64,000 nucleotides of DNA from an uncultured Chitinophaga sp. (GTDB taxonomy: Bacteria; Bacteroidota; Bacteroidia; Cytophagales; Cyclobacteriaceae): NCBI GenBank assembly GCA_902168205.1, contig CABHOK010000003.1:310001-374000 (forward strand), read 5' to 3'. The translations under genes were made by a program, and so were the position numbers. Shown here one piece after another: positions 44,742-52,844 of the stretch. The notes beneath the pieces are model-generated. The model had not been told where the DNA came from, searched no databases, and was given only the letters and a program-made list of their open reading frames with translations. Numbering within the stretch: the stretch's first letter is position 1; each line of letters begins with the position of its first letter.

Positions 44742-45362
44742 ATGCCTGTATATGCCTATCGAACTATTCAGCAACCTGCTGAAGGTATTTATAAAGAGAA
44801 GGGAAGTAAGTTCCTGGCATTTGCATATCCGGTAAAATCAGAAGGAGACATCCGTGAAAAACTGGATGCATTGCGAAAGGAATATTTTGATGCGCGCCAC
44901 CATTGCTATGCCTGGATGTTAGGACCGGAACGAAAGATGTTTCGTGCGAATGATGATGGTGAACCGAATCACTCGGCAGGCGATCCGATCCTCGGACAAA
45001 TCCGTTCGAAAGAACTAACAAATATACTGGTGGTGGTAGTGCGTTACTTTGGAGGAACGAAACTCGGAGTAGGTGGTTTAATCAATGCCTATAAAGTGTC
45101 TGCTGAAGATGCACTGAACCATGCAACCATTACTGAACTGGAAGTTACCGAACCCATTACCATTCTATATGATTACGCTTCCACTCCGGAAGTAATGAAG
45201 CTTGTAAAAGATTTTGATCTTAAAATTATAAGTCAGGATTTCTCCAACGGCTGTAGTATGGAAGCGGAGATCAGGTTGAAAGTAAAAGATAGTTTTACAG
45301 AGAAAGTAAAACTCATGAAAGCACTCGGTACTGCGATTGATGTACCAGCCCTGCCGTTGTAA
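44742..45362 (+). CDS. YigZ/IMPACT family protein
   Basis: 206 residues. The UPF0029/IMPACT N-terminal domain (about 5-120) has KGSKFLAFAYPVKSE and the DGEPNHSAGDPILGQI region, followed by VVRYFGGTKLGVGGLINAY. The C-terminal ~70 residues form a ferredoxin-like domain (DUF1949 type). E. coli YigZ is a conserved protein of uncertain biochemical role, sometimes linked to translation control. It lies divergently from the GIN gene. No close operon partner is visible. Confidence 0.93.
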   Translation: MPVYAYRTIQQPAEGIYKEKGSKFLAFAYPVKSEGDIREKLDALRKEYFDARHHCYAWMLGPERKMFRANDDGEPNHSAGDPILGQIRSKELTNILVVVVRYFGGTKLGVGGLINAYKVSAEDALNHATITELEVTEPITILYDYASTPEVMKLVKDFDLKIISQDFSNGCSMEAEIRLKVKDSFTEKVKLMKALGTAIDVPALPL

Positions 45363-45903
45363 ACACCGTTACGCTTTTCACCGTCCGGGTATATTTCAAA
45401 AGAGTGTAAATATTCCCCAAATAATGATGGACATAATCATGCCTATCAGGATACTTAGATTATTTAAATTTCTGTTTGTCATCGTTGCCATCGGATTTTA
45501 TTATAACAATTGTGTAAAGATCGTGCCCGTTGCATGTGAACGGGCCATGTAGAAGAAATTTGTATATAGATGTAACGAAATGTTGTTAGAAACGTAAGAG
45601 AGCAATTCTGATTGTTTGTTTCCGCAGAGGAAAAGTGCAGAGGCATTTATGTATTGTGTGGCGGTGTGGGCAACGAAGTAATTCTATGCTGTGTCGCGAC
45701 AGACAAAGTATAGAGAGGTTGGATCTGCGTCATCTGAGGGCAAAAAAAATCCGCTATATGTGGAGAAGTACAAATTCCTCGTTTACTTTGCGGGGCTTTT
45801 TCAGAACGTGATCTTGAGCAACGCGAACATGAGAGTCGTGTTTATACAATTCCCGTATCGGCTTCTGAATTTATTTAGACTTTATCTATAAACATACTAC
45901 ACC
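45363..45903. other. Gene-free spacer upstream of the MFS transporter
   Basis: 541 bp without a convincing gene. A 42-codon frame at 45424-45552 encodes one hydrophobic stretch, but I do not accept it as a gene. GCCCGTT/AACGGGC form a 7-bp hairpin at about 45526-45547 with no T-run. The spacer is unusually long for this window and could hold an RNA element. Confidence 0.5.
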
Positions 45904-47118
45904 ATGATCGCGAAGAAAAATGCAGCGCTCGGATTTATCTTTGTTACGTTACTGATCGATGTGATCGGCTTCGGTATCATTATACCGGTAATGCCGCGCC
46001 TGATCAGTGAGATGCTGCACGTAGGTATTCCGGAAGCTTCCGAGTATGGCGGCTGGCTCATTGCTGCGTTTGCTATTATGCAGTTTTTGTTCTCACCGTT
46101 AATGGGTAACCTCAGCGACCGCTTCGGCAGAAGACCGGTGTTGCTGGCATCACTCCTCGGTTTTGGTATAGACTATATATTCCTGGTGTTTGCTCCGAGT
46201 ATCGAATGGCTTTTTTTAGGCAGGATCATTGCCGGTATAATGGGAGCAAGCTTTACCACCGCCGCAGCCTATATTGCCGACATTAGTGAGCCTGAAAAGC
46301 GTGCGCAGAATTTTGGTATGATCGGAGCAGCCTTTGGTCTTGGGTTTATTATTGGTCCTGCATTGGGCGGTATACTTGCCAAGTATGGCTTGCGTGCACC
46401 GTTTATAGGTGCAGCAGCACTCACGTTGCTTAACTGGCTCTACGGATTTTTTGTTTTACCGGAGTCACTGAAGCCGGAGAACAGAAGGCCGTTTCAATGG
46501 GCGCGTGCAAACCCGGTGGGGTCACTGGAATTTTTCCTTCGCTATAAAGTAATTCTTGGTCTGGTTGCATCCATTGTGTTGATCTATATAGCTGGTCATG
46601 CCGTGCAGAGTACATGGTCGTACTATACCATGGAGAAGTTCGGTTGGAACGAAGAATGGGTAGGATACTCGCTGGCTTTCGTTGGTCTGATGGTTGCCAT
46701 TGTACAGGGTGGACTTATTCGCTTCATCATTCCGAAACTCGGACAGCAACGAAGTGTATATATAGGTATAATGCTTTACGCCATTGGATTCTTCCTCTTT
46801 GGTATCGCATCGCAAGGTTGGATGATGTTTGCATTCCTGGTGCCTTACTGCCTCGGAGGTATAGCAGGACCGTCTCTACAAGGTATTATGTCAGCGCAGG
46901 TTCCTCCAAATGAACAAGGCGAATTACAGGGAGCACTCACCAGTCTCATGAGTCTTACCTCAATTATAGGCCCCGTTATGATGACGTGGATCTTTCATCA
47001 CTACTCCGATAAAGATTCAGGAGTATATTTCCCCGGAGCCGTAATGATAGCGGGCGCTGTTCTGACGATAGTAAGTGCGTTCTTGGCGCGCCTCAGCCTG
47101 AAAAAAAATAGCCACTAG
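45904..47118 (+). CDS. MFS transporter, TCR/Tet-like drug:proton exporter family
   Basis: 404 residues, 12 transmembrane helices. MFS motif A is at [17 protein letters not shown] (between helices 2 and 3), and an antiporter-type motif C at about 140-165 ([19 protein letters not shown]). The N-terminal helix has [21 protein letters not shown], as in TCR/TetA-like exporters. It is probably an export pump for small compounds; the substrate is not readable. A weak terminator lies at about 47203-47233. Confidence 0.9.
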   Translation: MIAKKNAALGFIFVTLLIDVIGFGIIIPVMPRLISEMLHVGIPEASEYGGWLIAAFAIMQFLFSPLMGNLSDRFGRRPVLLASLLGFGIDYIFLVFAPSIEWLFLGRIIAGIMGASFTTAAAYIADISEPEKRAQNFGMIGAAFGLGFIIGPALGGILAKYGLRAPFIGAAALTLLNWLYGFFVLPESLKPENRRPFQWARANPVGSLEFFLRYKVILGLVASIVLIYIAGHAVQSTWSYYTMEKFGWNEEWVGYSLAFVGLMVAIVQGGLIRFIIPKLGQQRSVYIGIMLYAIGFFLFGIASQGWMMFAFLVPYCLGGIAGPSLQGIMSAQVPPNEQGELQGALTSLMSLTSIIGPVMMTWIFHHYSDKDSGVYFPGAVMIAGAVLTIVSAFLARLSLKKNSH

Positions 47119-47422
47119 CTTCCGCTGCCAGTAGTTAGCGATGATGCTGCGTGTCTATGTTCCAGAATGAATAGCTGTGAGCTTCTGGCCACTAACTGCT
47201 AGAAGATCTTGCTGATGTAGCGAGCATCTTTTTTAGTAAAGCAGCAGCTATGGATTATGACAGATTAAAAAACGGACGCTTGCAGCCTGAAGCCTTCAAC
47301 CTCGCTCAAGGTAACTATATCATAGTATCCGTTAGCAGTAGCGTTTACTAACACGAAGTGTCCTGCAGCCAAGATACCAGCGGCAGCTTTTCTCTTGCAG
47401 CTCAAGGCTCGCAGCTATTTCT
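47119..47422. other. Spacer with degenerate repeats and a likely MFS terminator
   Basis: The 304-bp spacer contains an imperfect hairpin (AGAT.../...ATCT at 47203-47225) followed by TTTTTT, a likely terminator for the MFS gene. Degenerate AGCTCGCAGC-type words appear at about 47119-47200 and 47397-47415. No gene is seen. Confidence 0.5.
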
Positions 47423-48160
47423 CTACAGTCCGAGTACTGCTTTCAGCTTCGTATATCCGCTCTTGCTTAGTGGTACGCGCACGTTGTTTTTCAGGAGTGC
47501 TACGTGTGTGTCTTTTTCGAGGGGTTCGATGCGGGTGAGTTGATTGAGTTGAATGATATAGGAACGATGGACACGCACAAACTGGTTGGCATCCAGGGAT
47601 TGTTCGTAGAAGCTCATGGTCTTCTTTTTCAGGAACATCTCTTTCTGGGTATATATCTTCACGTAGTCATCGTACGCTTCTATGTATTGTATTTCATGTA
47701 CCGGTATAATGCGAATGTTACCGCCTTCTTTTACAACAATACGGTTGCGCTCTTCGGGTTGTCTTATTTCCTCCTGTAACAACACCTGCGCGCTTTTCTC
47801 GGAAGTGCTGCGTTGCTGCGACCATTTCTGTAACGCTTTATCAAAACGATCTTTACTGAAAGGCTTCAGCAGGTAATCGATCGCGTGCGCTTCAAAAGCT
47901 TTCATGGCATACTCATCGAATGCAGTGGTAAAGATTACAGCCGGAGGTTGCTCCAGCAGTTCAAGCATCTCAAAGCCGTTGATCTTCGGCATTTGTATAT
48001 CCAGAAAGATCAGATCCGGTTTGTGAGTTGTTATAGCTTTTACACCTTCAAAGCCATCATTACATTCCTGTACAATGTCAAACTCGGTATGTGGCTGCAG
48101 GTATTCGCGTGTAATGCTGCGTGCCAAAGGTTCATCGTCTATGAGTATAACTTTAATCAT
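47423..48160 (-). CDS. LytTR-family response regulator
   Basis: 245 residues: a receiver domain (1-115) with the DD pair at 8-9, phospho-acceptor D54 (DLIFLDIQMPKI) and K101-region, then a LytTR DNA-binding domain (about 140-240; RIIPVHEIQYIEAYDDYVKIY, FVRVHRSYIIQLNQ). It overlaps the sensor kinase by 4 bp (ATGA), so the pair is co-translated. LytTR regulators bind direct repeats and often control envelope genes; the LiaF-like genes nearby are plausible targets. Confidence 0.94.
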   Translation of the reverse strand: MIKVILIDDEPLARSITREYLQPHTEFDIVQECNDGFEGVKAITTHKPDLIFLDIQMPKINGFEMLELLEQPPAVIFTTAFDEYAMKAFEAHAIDYLLKPFSKDRFDKALQKWSQQRSTSEKSAQVLLQEEIRQPEERNRIVVKEGGNIRIIPVHEIQYIEAYDDYVKIYTQKEMFLKKKTMSFYEQSLDANQFVRVHRSYIIQLNQLTRIEPLEKDTHVALLKNNVRVPLSKSGYTKLKAVLGL

Positions 48161-49215
48161 GCGGTCTGAGGTATGCGTACTTCGGTTATAAATACAGGGA
48201 GTTCGTTTTCTTCTTGTTGTTTGGTTGTCATCAGGTCGGTACGTGCGTACAGCAGGTAGAGCCTCCGTTGCACGGCATTCAGTCCGAAGCCCGTACCCTG
48301 CCGGGGTTGTGCTGTGGCAGGATCAAACGGATTCTGAACCGTGAGTACCAGGTGATGATCTTTAATAGCAGCGTCTATGCGGATCGTTATCTCACCCGTA
48401 GTATCATACAGTCCGAACTTTATGGCATTCTCTACGATTGGTTGCAACAGCAGCGAAGGTAACTTCATCGCAAGCGATGTCTCCTCTTTCGTTACCTCGG
48501 TGCGCAGGCGGTGACCGAATCGTACTTTTTCAATATCTAAATATAGCTGTAAATGGTTCAGTTCTTCTTCGAATGTTACCAGTTGCTGGTCATCGCGTTT
48601 TATAGTACCGCGAAGAAAATCTGAAAGCTGTTGTATCATGAGTCGTGCCTGCTCAGGTCGTGAACCTGCCAGTGCACTAATAGAGTTGAGACTATTAAAT
48701 AAAAAATGTGGTTGCAGTTGCTGGCGTAGTGTAGCCAGTTCTGCTTCGCGTGCCATGCGTGCCGCATCTTCTTCACGCTTCTCGTAAGCCTGCTGGTCCT
48801 GCATCACAAACCATACCCAGCTTAATACAGCAATCAAGGCAATCATCAGCCACGCTACAACCCCACGTAATAAATGCGAGCCGTTTAAAAACATCAGGTA
48901 CGGTTCATTATCGGCAAACATATAGGTTGCCATGAGCCAGCGGTGCAATACAACAATGATAACCGCGAGTGTTATACTCCACACCACCAGGTAAAATGCA
49001 TTCTTCAGGCTGGGCTGATAGAAACGCAGGGAGTTAAACATAAAATATCCGGCTGTCGCAATCAGCAGATTCATGTTCACTGCATCTGCCAGTGCTATTG
49101 TATAGCTGAAGTCAAATGTACTGCCAATGGCATAGGTCTCCAGCAATACCAGTAGCAACCACCACGCTATATAGGCAATCGTAATTTTTTTAATGGACAG
49201 ACGGTTCGGGCTCAA
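48157..49215 (-). CDS. LytS/YehU-type sensor histidine kinase
   Basis: 352 residues. About four transmembrane helices span 10-140; a short coiled linker (about 141-160) leads to the His_kinase domain with the phospho-acceptor H170 in LQPHFLFNSLNSISAL and an ATPase part containing PSLLLQPIVENAIKFGL. The start is a TTG at 49215: upstream in frame a stop appears before any ATG, and the next ATG (residue 48) would remove the first helix. It pairs with the LytTR regulator downstream. Confidence 0.92.
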   Translation of the reverse strand: MSPNRLSIKKITIAYIAWWLLLVLLETYAIGSTFDFSYTIALADAVNMNLLIATAGYFMFNSLRFYQPSLKNAFYLVVWSITLAVIIVVLHRWLMATYMFADNEPYLMFLNGSHLLRGVVAWLMIALIAVLSWVWFVMQDQQAYEKREEDAARMAREAELATLRQQLQPHFLFNSLNSISALAGSRPEQARLMIQQLSDFLRGTIKRDDQQLVTFEEELNHLQLYLDIEKVRFGHRLRTEVTKEETSLAMKLPSLLLQPIVENAIKFGLYDTTGEITIRIDAAIKDHHLVLTVQNPFDPATAQPRQGTGFGLNAVQRRLYLLYARTDLMTTKQQEENELPVFITEVRIPQTA

Positions 49216-49240
49216 GGTATATATAGCGTATAGTTATCGA

Positions 49241-49585
49241 TTAAAACAATGGCATCGCGTTCAGACGAAGTGCCATGGCCTTTTGGTGGATAAAGTTAAC
49301 ATATGATTTCGCTTCATCCATTTCGTGAATGCGGGAATATACTTCAACGCCATCTTCCAGCCTTTTTATGTGCATGAGCTCGGCTACATTGATGAACTCC
49401 CACTTCACCATTTTATTCTTGTCGTTCACGAATGAGTCTTCTTCACTCAATCCGATCATTCTTGCTTTCAGAAAAGCCTCTTCCTGCGTTTCAGCTTCAA
49501 TGAGCCGCAGTTGTTCATCAAATTGTTTGGTGTCTTTGTTCTCCGCTGTGATGCCAAAGACGATTTTTGCGATGTACCAGTTCAT
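49241..49585 (-). CDS. DUF4288 domain protein
   Basis: 114 residues from the ATG at 49585 (MNWYIAKIVFGIT); the frame starts upstream at 49651, but the family pattern W-Y-x-A-K-x-V-F, then QFDEQLRLIEA and an E-A-x-x-K-A-x-x-x-G segment, begins at this ATG. DUF4288 is a small soluble alpha/beta family of unknown function, common in Bacteroidota. It lies between a histidine kinase and a LiaF-like gene on the same strand. Confidence 0.8.
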   Translation of the reverse strand: MNWYIAKIVFGITAENKDTKQFDEQLRLIEAETQEEAFLKARMIGLSEEDSFVNDKNKMVKWEFINVAELMHIKRLEDGVEVYSRIHEMDEAKSYVNFIHQKAMALRLNAMPLF

Positions 49586-49671
49586 GAGTAATGCTTGAAG
49601 GGTTATTAAAACGATATACATAGTTTGGGTCGTGAGCGATTCGCCCTTCATTTGCAGAAGGGCAGAAGTCG

Positions 49672-50451
49672 CTAGTAGTTTTTAATGTCGATTCCACCAA
49701 AGACACATGTACCTTTCAGTACAAGAACCTTGTCAGGATCAGGCGTAGTGATATTCTTACGCTTATCGTCCAGACCACCGAATACACTTACCAATTCTTC
49801 CGTCTGAATTTTCCAGTTAGAAGGAACCACCAGTTTTGTTCCGCCAAAAACCTGCACGAGTTCGAGCTCGGCTTTGCCATTTATATCCGCTTGTGTCAGG
49901 TTGATCTCAACACCACCGAAGAAGGTTACGGCTTCTCCGCCTTTAAAATCTTTCGAGATGATTACTTTCTTGGCGCCACCAAATACAGTAACGGCGTTGA
50001 TATAGTCTTCTTCCGTATTTTGTGTATCCACTACTGAAAATTGACGACTGTCACGTCTTTCATGCCAGCGTCTCCATACGTGGTCGCGGTTTCTTTTCGG
50101 TTTGAAGATCATCATCAAACCAACGATGATAATGATCACAGGCCAGAAGAACTGTTCGATAGAAATGTCTTCAATAAATTCATCCGATAAGAAAACCAAC
50201 CCTATGGCTACTGGCATGAGCCATCCCCAGTGACGGAAGTTATGTTTAGCTCCGATAAAAAAGCCAAACGCGATCAGTGCCATTTGCCAGGTAAAGATCC
50301 AGGCAGGTAAATCGGCTCCGGCTTTTCTTGCCAGTAGCAAAGCACCTACGCCTACTATGATAAGACCTGCCCATGCGCGGCCTGAGTTGTTCGGTATTTC
50401 TTCGGGTGTGCGACTTGAAGGAGTAGTCGATATATTTTCCTGCGTATTCAT
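49672..50451 (-). CDS. LiaF-like membrane protein with a cell-envelope stress domain
   Basis: 259 residues. After a hydrophilic N-terminus (about 1-25), four short hydrophobic segments (about 28-115, including GRAWAGLIIVGVGALLLARK and WLMPVAIGLVFLSD) form a LiaI/LiaF-like membrane module, then a basic RPKRNRDHVWRRWHERR stretch. The C-terminal domain repeats VFGGAKKVIISKDF and VFGGTKLVVPSNWK, the pattern of the LiaF C-terminal domain. In Gram-positives LiaF restrains a LytS-type sensor; a similar link to the LytS/LytTR pair next door is inference. Confidence 0.88.
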   Translation of the reverse strand: MNTQENISTTPSSRTPEEIPNNSGRAWAGLIIVGVGALLLARKAGADLPAWIFTWQMALIAFGFFIGAKHNFRHWGWLMPVAIGLVFLSDEFIEDISIEQFFWPVIIIIVGLMMIFKPKRNRDHVWRRWHERRDSRQFSVVDTQNTEEDYINAVTVFGGAKKVIISKDFKGGEAVTFFGGVEINLTQADINGKAELELVQVFGGTKLVVPSNWKIQTEELVSVFGGLDDKRKNITTPDPDKVLVLKGTCVFGGIDIKNY

Positions 50452-50611
50452 TTGTGCTTGATTTTTATGTAAATGTACGCGCAGACCACGCCCGCGACTA
50501 TGGCAGATAGGCCGGCAAGGGAGCAGCGTAGGTGAAAGGGAGTTTGGGGGCGGTGAGTTTTTGGGGAGCTGCGAGTTGTGAGCTTTGAGCTGCGAGACGA
50601 GTAAGAAGCCA

Positions 50612-51003
50612 GGAGTAAGAAGTAGGAAGGGCTGCTGGCCTCAGGATGTATAGCGGTGATGTAAACGTTGCTAATTAGTAGTGAAGTAGCCATCAGATAA
50701 ACAGCTAGGAGCTGGAGACTGGGAGCTAGCAGCTAAAATGTGTCAGGAGTAAGAAGCAAGAAGGCTGCTGGCTGCAAGATGTATAGCGGTGATGTAAACG
50801 TTGTTATTAGTAGTGAAGTAGCCATCAGATAACAGCCAGGAGCTGGAGACTGGGAGCTAGCAGCTAAAATGTGTCAGGAGTAAGAAGCAAGAAGGCTGCT
50901 GGCTGCAAGATGTATAGCGGTGATGTAAACGTTGCTGTTAGTAGTGAAGTAGCCATCAGATAAAAAGCTAGCAGCCAGAGGCTGGCAGCTAGCAACTAAA
51001 AAA
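50612..51003. repeat. Three tandem copies of a ~131-134-bp repeat
   Basis: Copies begin at about 50612, 50746 and 50877 (each starting GGAGTAAGAAG) with matching internal words: ATGTATAGCGGTGATGTAAA at 50646, 50779 and 50910, and GTGAAGTAGCCATCAGAT in each. Copies 2 and 3 are near-identical; copy 1 is more diverged and copy 3 ends in altered sequence. It lies between two minus-strand LiaF-like genes. Confidence 0.8.
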
Positions 51004-51029
51004 GGCTCCACCAGTTCAGCAGAGCCATT
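50998..51029 (-). terminator. Rho-independent terminator after the small LiaF-like gene
   Basis: On the minus strand, GGCTC pairs with GAGCC over a 13-base loop, followed by TTTTTT. It begins 23 bp after the stop codon at 51052 and closes off transcription before the repeat array. Confidence 0.7.
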
Positions 51030-51051
51030 TTGATACGTAGTTCTTTTCAGA

Positions 51052-51420
51052 CTATATACAGTCGTGTTTGCGTTTGGGGCGGAGCATCATGCTGAGGCCT
51101 ATCGCAATAACGATGATGGGCCAGATATAGTGACCGAGGGAGAAGCCTTCAATGAAACGATCGGCCATGAACAGTCCACCAATGGCCACGGGTATGAGCC
51201 ACTGAAAATCACGGAAGCTGCGTCTGGCACCTGAATATATACCGATGGCTATAATGATCATGGGCCAGGCAAATAACCACTCCGGTAAAACAGCACCGGC
51301 TTTGTGTGCAAAGAGTACAGCACCTGCTGCAACAATAACGAGGCCACCTAGAACGCGACCTCTCTGTTTGCGCTGGTATTTTTTGTCTCTGTTTTCTGTG
51401 GTATATTCAGTGGTTTGCAT
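51052..51420 (-). CDS. Small LiaF/DUF5668-like four-helix membrane protein
   Basis: 122 residues from the ATG at 51420 (MQTTEYTTENRD). Longer frames to 51741 run antisense over a lipoprotein gene and are shadows. A basic N-terminus leads to four hydrophobic segments with RGRVLGGLVIVAAGAVLFAHK, WPMIIIAIGIYSGARR and PVAIGGLFMADRFIEGF, closely similar to the membrane module of the protein at 49672, but without its C-terminal envelope domain. It is probably a paralogous membrane-only form. It ends in RPKRKHDCI. Confidence 0.85.
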   Translation of the reverse strand: MQTTEYTTENRDKKYQRKQRGRVLGGLVIVAAGAVLFAHKAGAVLPEWLFAWPMIIIAIGIYSGARRSFRDFQWLIPVAIGGLFMADRFIEGFSLGHYIWPIIVIAIGLSMMLRPKRKHDCI

Positions 51421-51583
51421 GGTATGAATTTTTTTATTCGAATATACGGCAAGACTATACCAATCGGCCATCAGCTTTAGGCGTGTCGGGGATGTGCGTA
51501 GGTGAATAAAAGAACCCGGTCGGTGAAATGGGCTGTCGGTAGACTGATAATTTTTAGCTATTTTAACAGAAATAAAAACCCCT

Positions 51584-52153
51584 ATGAAGAAAAACAATTT
51601 ACTATTGTTGGGGGCATTTTGTGCCCTGTCTATTTTCTCAAGCTGTGATGACGATGATATTCCTGCCATTGAATACGAAGAGCAGGGCGTGATCAAAGGT
51701 ACAATCACCGGTACAGCATCTGATGATGCAACAGCTATCAATGAACAATTCAGTTATTCGAAGTATAATCCGAGTTATTATACCGGCCCGTATTCATCTT
51801 CGTATGACCTGGATGACGATGGTTCTATCGAAATGCAGATCATCCGCCAGGACGTAAAGACGGGTGGTGGTGTGCAGTTGAACCTATACCTGGAAAATGC
51901 CACCGATACATCTCCCGAATATGAAATTAACGTGGTGTACATCGAAGAGAGCGATAAGATTTTATACTTCTCTACGTCCGGTGACTCGTATGAAGATTCT
52001 GATAACGAATCTTCGATCACTAATTTTTCCTTTGACCTAGCCTCCGGTCGCGTAAAAGGTGACTTCAGTATTTCTGGTAATGATAATTCTACCGACAATA
52101 ATTCTACGGTAACCGGATCTTTTGATGTAGTTGTAAAGCAGACCATACAGTAA
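51584..52153 (+). CDS. Surface-type lipoprotein, first of a tandem pair
   Basis: 189 residues. The signal peptide (about 1-20) ends in FSSC, and the Cys is followed by DDDD, an acidic run matching the lipoprotein export signal described in Bacteroidota, so surface exposure is likely. The mature part carries GVIKGTITGT near the start, an alternating strand pattern and an acidic Ser/Asp-rich centre. It ends in SFDVVVKQTIQ. The next gene is a paralogue 3 bp downstream. No known domain is recognised; the strand pattern suggests an immunoglobulin-like or beta-sandwich fold. Confidence 0.85.
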   Translation: MKKNNLLLLGAFCALSIFSSCDDDDIPAIEYEEQGVIKGTITGTASDDATAINEQFSYSKYNPSYYTGPYSSSYDLDDDGSIEMQIIRQDVKTGGGVQLNLYLENATDTSPEYEINVVYIEESDKILYFSTSGDSYEDSDNESSITNFSFDLASGRVKGDFSISGNDNSTDNNSTVTGSFDVVVKQTIQ

Positions 52154-52156
52154 CGC

Positions 52157-52720
52157 ATGAATATGAAAAGTATATTTAGAGTATTCGTACTTGCTGTTGT
52201 AACGTTGATATTCGCGCAATGCGGTGATGACGATGTTCCGGCACTGGAGTATCTGCAACAAGGTGTGATCAAAGGCACGATAACCGGTACAACAAGCGAA
52301 GGAAGTGTGGCGATCAACGAATCGTTCAGTTATTCACAATACCAGCCCGGATTATACGGCATAGATGGCATCTCATATTATGAGACCGATGACGATGGTT
52401 CAATTGATATATATATCGTTCGGCAGGATATGAAAACCGGAGGGTATTTTACGTTCCGTTTTTCATTGGATGATGCCGCAGATACTGAACCGAACAGCTA
52501 TATGACCATGCAGTATCGTGATAACGACTTCAATAACAAGATTCTTGATTTCTACATGAGCTCATCCGGTAATGACCTGACTATATCTGATTTTTCTTTC
52601 GAGAATGCTTCCGGCCGCACAAAAGGCAAATACGTTGTGGAAGGTTCTGAAAACAGTACAGGCAAAAACGCTACGGTAAGTGGTGAGTTTGACGTGGTGG
52701 TGAAGCAGGTTGTTTTTTAG
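52157..52720 (+). CDS. Surface-type lipoprotein, second of a tandem pair
   Basis: 187 residues, clear paralogue of the preceding gene: both share QGVIKGTITGT after the lipidation site, AINE-FSYSxY, DDDGSI, IxRQDxKTGG, FSF-ASGR-KG and EFDVVVKQ at the end. The signal peptide ends in FAQC, with the Cys followed by GDDD, again an acidic export signal. The start lies 3 bp after the stop of its twin, so the two are co-translated. The function is unknown; a pair of related surface proteins suggests gene duplication with divergence of the central strands. Confidence 0.85.
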   Translation: MNMKSIFRVFVLAVVTLIFAQCGDDDVPALEYLQQGVIKGTITGTTSEGSVAINESFSYSQYQPGLYGIDGISYYETDDDGSIDIYIVRQDMKTGGYFTFRFSLDDAADTEPNSYMTMQYRDNDFNNKILDFYMSSSGNDLTISDFSFENASGRTKGKYVVEGSENSTGKNATVSGEFDVVVKQVVF

Positions 52721-52793
52721 TGGCTGCGGGTTACTGGTTTCTCGAAAGGAAGTAAGAAGCAAGGAGTAAGAAGTAAGAATTTGGAAGTAAAAT

Positions 52794-52825
52794 AAAATAG
52801 CCACTCGTTTTGAGTGGCTATTTTT
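52794..52825. terminator. Bidirectional terminator between the lipoprotein pair and GH78
   Basis: ATAGCCACTC and GAGTGGCTAT form a perfect 10-bp stem around GTTTT, flanked by AAAA on the left and TTTTTA on the right. It can end transcripts from both converging sides. Confidence 0.88.
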
Positions 52826-52844
52826 ATGTGGTAGCTATATATAT

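Larger units (their letters stand above)
50452..51051. other. Repeat-rich spacer of about 600 bp
   Basis: No gene is visible. The left part (50452-50611) holds degenerate AGCTGCGAGTTGTGAGC-type words; the rest is the tandem array described below and the terminator of the gene at 51052. Confidence 0.6.

Noticed and set aside
45424-45552. A 42-codon plus-strand frame with one hydrophobic stretch upstream of the MFS transporter
   Set aside because: It lacks conserved features, its end forms part of a hairpin, and its composition is not gene-like. It could be a small membrane protein, but nothing in the sequence supports this beyond the frame itself.
45363-45903. tRNA or structured RNA in the long spacer before the MFS gene
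   Set aside because: No cloverleaf, no conserved T-arm or anticodon pattern could be found by eye; only one small hairpin is visible.
50452-51051. CRISPR array
   Set aside because: The repeats are about 132 bp, only three copies, without short direct repeats separated by unique spacers, and there are no cas genes in the window.
51421-51741. N-terminal extension of the small LiaF-like protein running over the lipoprotein gene
   Set aside because: The extension is antisense to the lipoprotein start region and has no similarity to LiaF-like proteins; the ATG at 51420 starts the real domain.
51778-52317. Minus-strand frame of 179 codons opposite the lipoprotein pair
   Set aside because: It is a shadow of the two plus-strand paralogues; its start resembles the antisense frame of the first copy only because the two genes are duplicates.
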